From assembly GCA_034440635.1 (NCBI GenBank), contig JAOTON010000385.1, positions 2,944,501-3,008,500 of the forward strand: 64,000 nucleotides of DNA. The letters run 5' to 3'. Made by a program: the position numbers and the translations under genes. Below, in pieces: positions 62,620 through 64,000 of the stretch (position 1 is its first letter; the number at the start of each line of letters is the position of its first letter). Source of the stretch: Lepas anatifera. Lineage: Eukaryota; Arthropoda; Thecostraca; Lepadidae. The notes below the pieces were generated by a model. That model saw only the letters and a program-made list of their open reading frames with translations, had not been told where the DNA came from and did not search any database.

Positions 62620-64000
62620 CAACACGTTGCGAACAAGTTCTGCTCTATTACTGCTCTGGTTCAAACTGATGAAAAACTTTAATCTGATGTAACGTATTTG
62701 TCCGTCAAATGCTTTGCAGTTCCAGTCTTCCGCGTCTTTTTCTTTTGCGTTCTGTAATTCCGGCTACATGGCAGACAGACTTAGAAATATGACATTTCCA
62801 TTTGTTACTTTTTAATAACTTTGCAGGCTTAAAGTGTTAATCTGACATAACGTTCTAAGATTGTTTATCCCTATATGCATTTGTAAAGCCGGCTCATTAA
62901 TAAACAACTTGGATGATGTTTTGAGAAGATATGACGGAGGTCACGTTCAAACGGACGCTGACGTACACAGCGGCCTTCACATTTACAAACCACTTCATGA
63001 TTTTCCCTATATAATCCGGTACGATCCGGTTTTAAGACGGCACGCCATTGTGGTCCCGTCTTTTGACGCGAAGGGATCACCAGGTACGCCACGTGGTCCG
63101 GATTACCCGATGATGATTTGAGTTTTAGGACACTGCAGCGGCAGAGGCTCTATGTGCCCGTCAGTATTGTGTTACATCGTTCTGAGATTGTCTTTATTAG
63201 CTAAAGTGGCCTATACAGAAAGTGCGACATCTAAGAATCTCTGATGGGGGTATTTACGACGCCGAAATGTACTCCTCCCAGATATGATAAAACTGTCCCG
63301 ATGTCTTTGGTGCGTCTCACCCTTTTCTCTGCCGGGGTGGTTGTGCACAGCCCCATCCCCCCGCCTGGGCACGATCACACCTGAAGTACCGCAGCTGTGG
63401 CCCCGGGGCGACACAAATTCACAGGTCTTTTCCTTGTATTACAGTTGCATAGGTTCACTTTCGATTTTAAGGTATCAACAGAAAAAAACTATATTTACCG
63501 GCAACCCAAAAATTGAGATATGCCTCAGAAAAGAGCCGAATTAACATCTATCGAGTTGTGTTTGGTAACCTTGGAAGAAAGCTGGTTTCGTATGTGGGAC
63601 AGCCTTGAAACCCATGAAAGCCTGACAAAAATTTACCGATACCTGTATATTTGACAATATGAGAATCAGCAATGATGTTTTGGCCAGCTGCAAAATTCTC
63701 ACACCTCAAATTTTGACAACCTGTAGCACAAGTGAAAGTACTAAGTGGAAGGTTTAAATAATAACCGTTAATGTTCTCTGATATGCAGATTAGCATAATG
63801 CAGATTTATTGCTGAATTAGACTACGAGGCCTTCATACATGAAAGCGAAAGAATAGAAATAGGAAACCATCCTCGCTGGGGACGTAGCCTCGGGTAGTAC
63901 GTATAGCTCCCTGAATTCAAACCTGCACACACCAGGCTCGACAGTTTTCGGATATTTTCTGGTAACTATCCGTCTCTAGGTCATGGTTATAAACACAACA
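62620..64000. other. No gene recognised
   Basis: An 86-codon plus-strand frame at 62861-63121 ends at the LINE 3'-end relic and has no known motif. Nothing else codes convincingly. Confidence 0.4.
63121..63162 (-). mobile_element. Divergent LINE 3' stem-loop relic
   Basis: On the minus strand GACGGGCACATAGAGCC...GTGTCCTAAAACTC and a tail AAATCATCATC. It has the layout of the stem-loop family but the stem is eroded. No target duplication is visible. Confidence 0.45.

Overview
This is a window of animal (metazoan) nuclear DNA dominated by transposable elements, satellites and simple repeats. It carries parts of two recognisable intron-containing genes, both on the minus strand, plus one candidate terminal exon. 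An invertebrate is likely, and an arthropod such as a marine crustacean is my best guess. The guess rests on the zinc-knuckle ORF1 of an I/Jockey-type LINE, a methuselah-like exon, and the abundance of short TTAA- and hAT-type elements. The species cannot be fixed from sequence alone.

Gene 1 (about 17.86-20.53 kb, minus) encodes a secreted-looking cysteine-rich protein. It has about fifteen C-x(3,4)-C-x(5)-C-x(6,7)-C modules and an acidic Ser/Thr/Pro-rich linker. Two coding exons join in phase, and a short signal-peptide exon is possible. Gene 2 (43.26 to at least 55.74 kb, minus) is cystinosin (CTNS), the lysosomal cystine/H+ exporter. I could place nine consecutive coding exons with canonical GT/AG boundaries and fully matching phases. 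They give 401 residues including all seven membrane segments, both PQ loops and the stop codon; only the 5' exon(s) are missing. Its introns hold a 3.2-kb LINE derivative (intron 7), a 444-bp retro-insertion with a 16-bp target duplication (intron 4), two TTAA MITEs (intron 3) and a minisatellite made from a duplicated exon/intron junction. A candidate last exon of a third gene lies near 36.8-37.1 kb (minus).

Layout: 0-10 kb holds decayed repeats, a compound (CT)n/(CTCCGT)n microsatellite, a hairpin and a hAT-like inverted pair. 10.0-13.27 kb is a GC-rich ~20-bp minisatellite with a larger recurring block. 13.27-15.90 kb is a foldback-type element whose two long arms are tandem ~135-bp units meeting in a near-perfect palindrome. 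15.96-17.69 kb is a TIR element. 20.73-23.70 kb is a chain of four elements abutting at TTAA. 24.26-25.28 kb and 37.87-39.10 kb are further TTAA elements. 29.88-32.4 kb is a frameshifted CR1/L2/Jockey-type LINE, with tRNA-related SINE material on both sides. 57.3-58.4 kb has two related 31-bp arrays, 58.93-59.29 kb a compound (GA)n microsatellite, and 62.4-62.6 kb a ~33-bp array.

The most distinctive finding is a family of very short insertions (54-64 bp). They consist of little more than the 3'-terminal stem-loop of an I-type LINE (GGGCGC...GCGCCC, then TAAAACCC and a short simple tail), and several are framed by target-site duplications. The same 3' end terminates the ORF1-only LINE in the cystinosin gene and a 444-bp insertion in intron 4.
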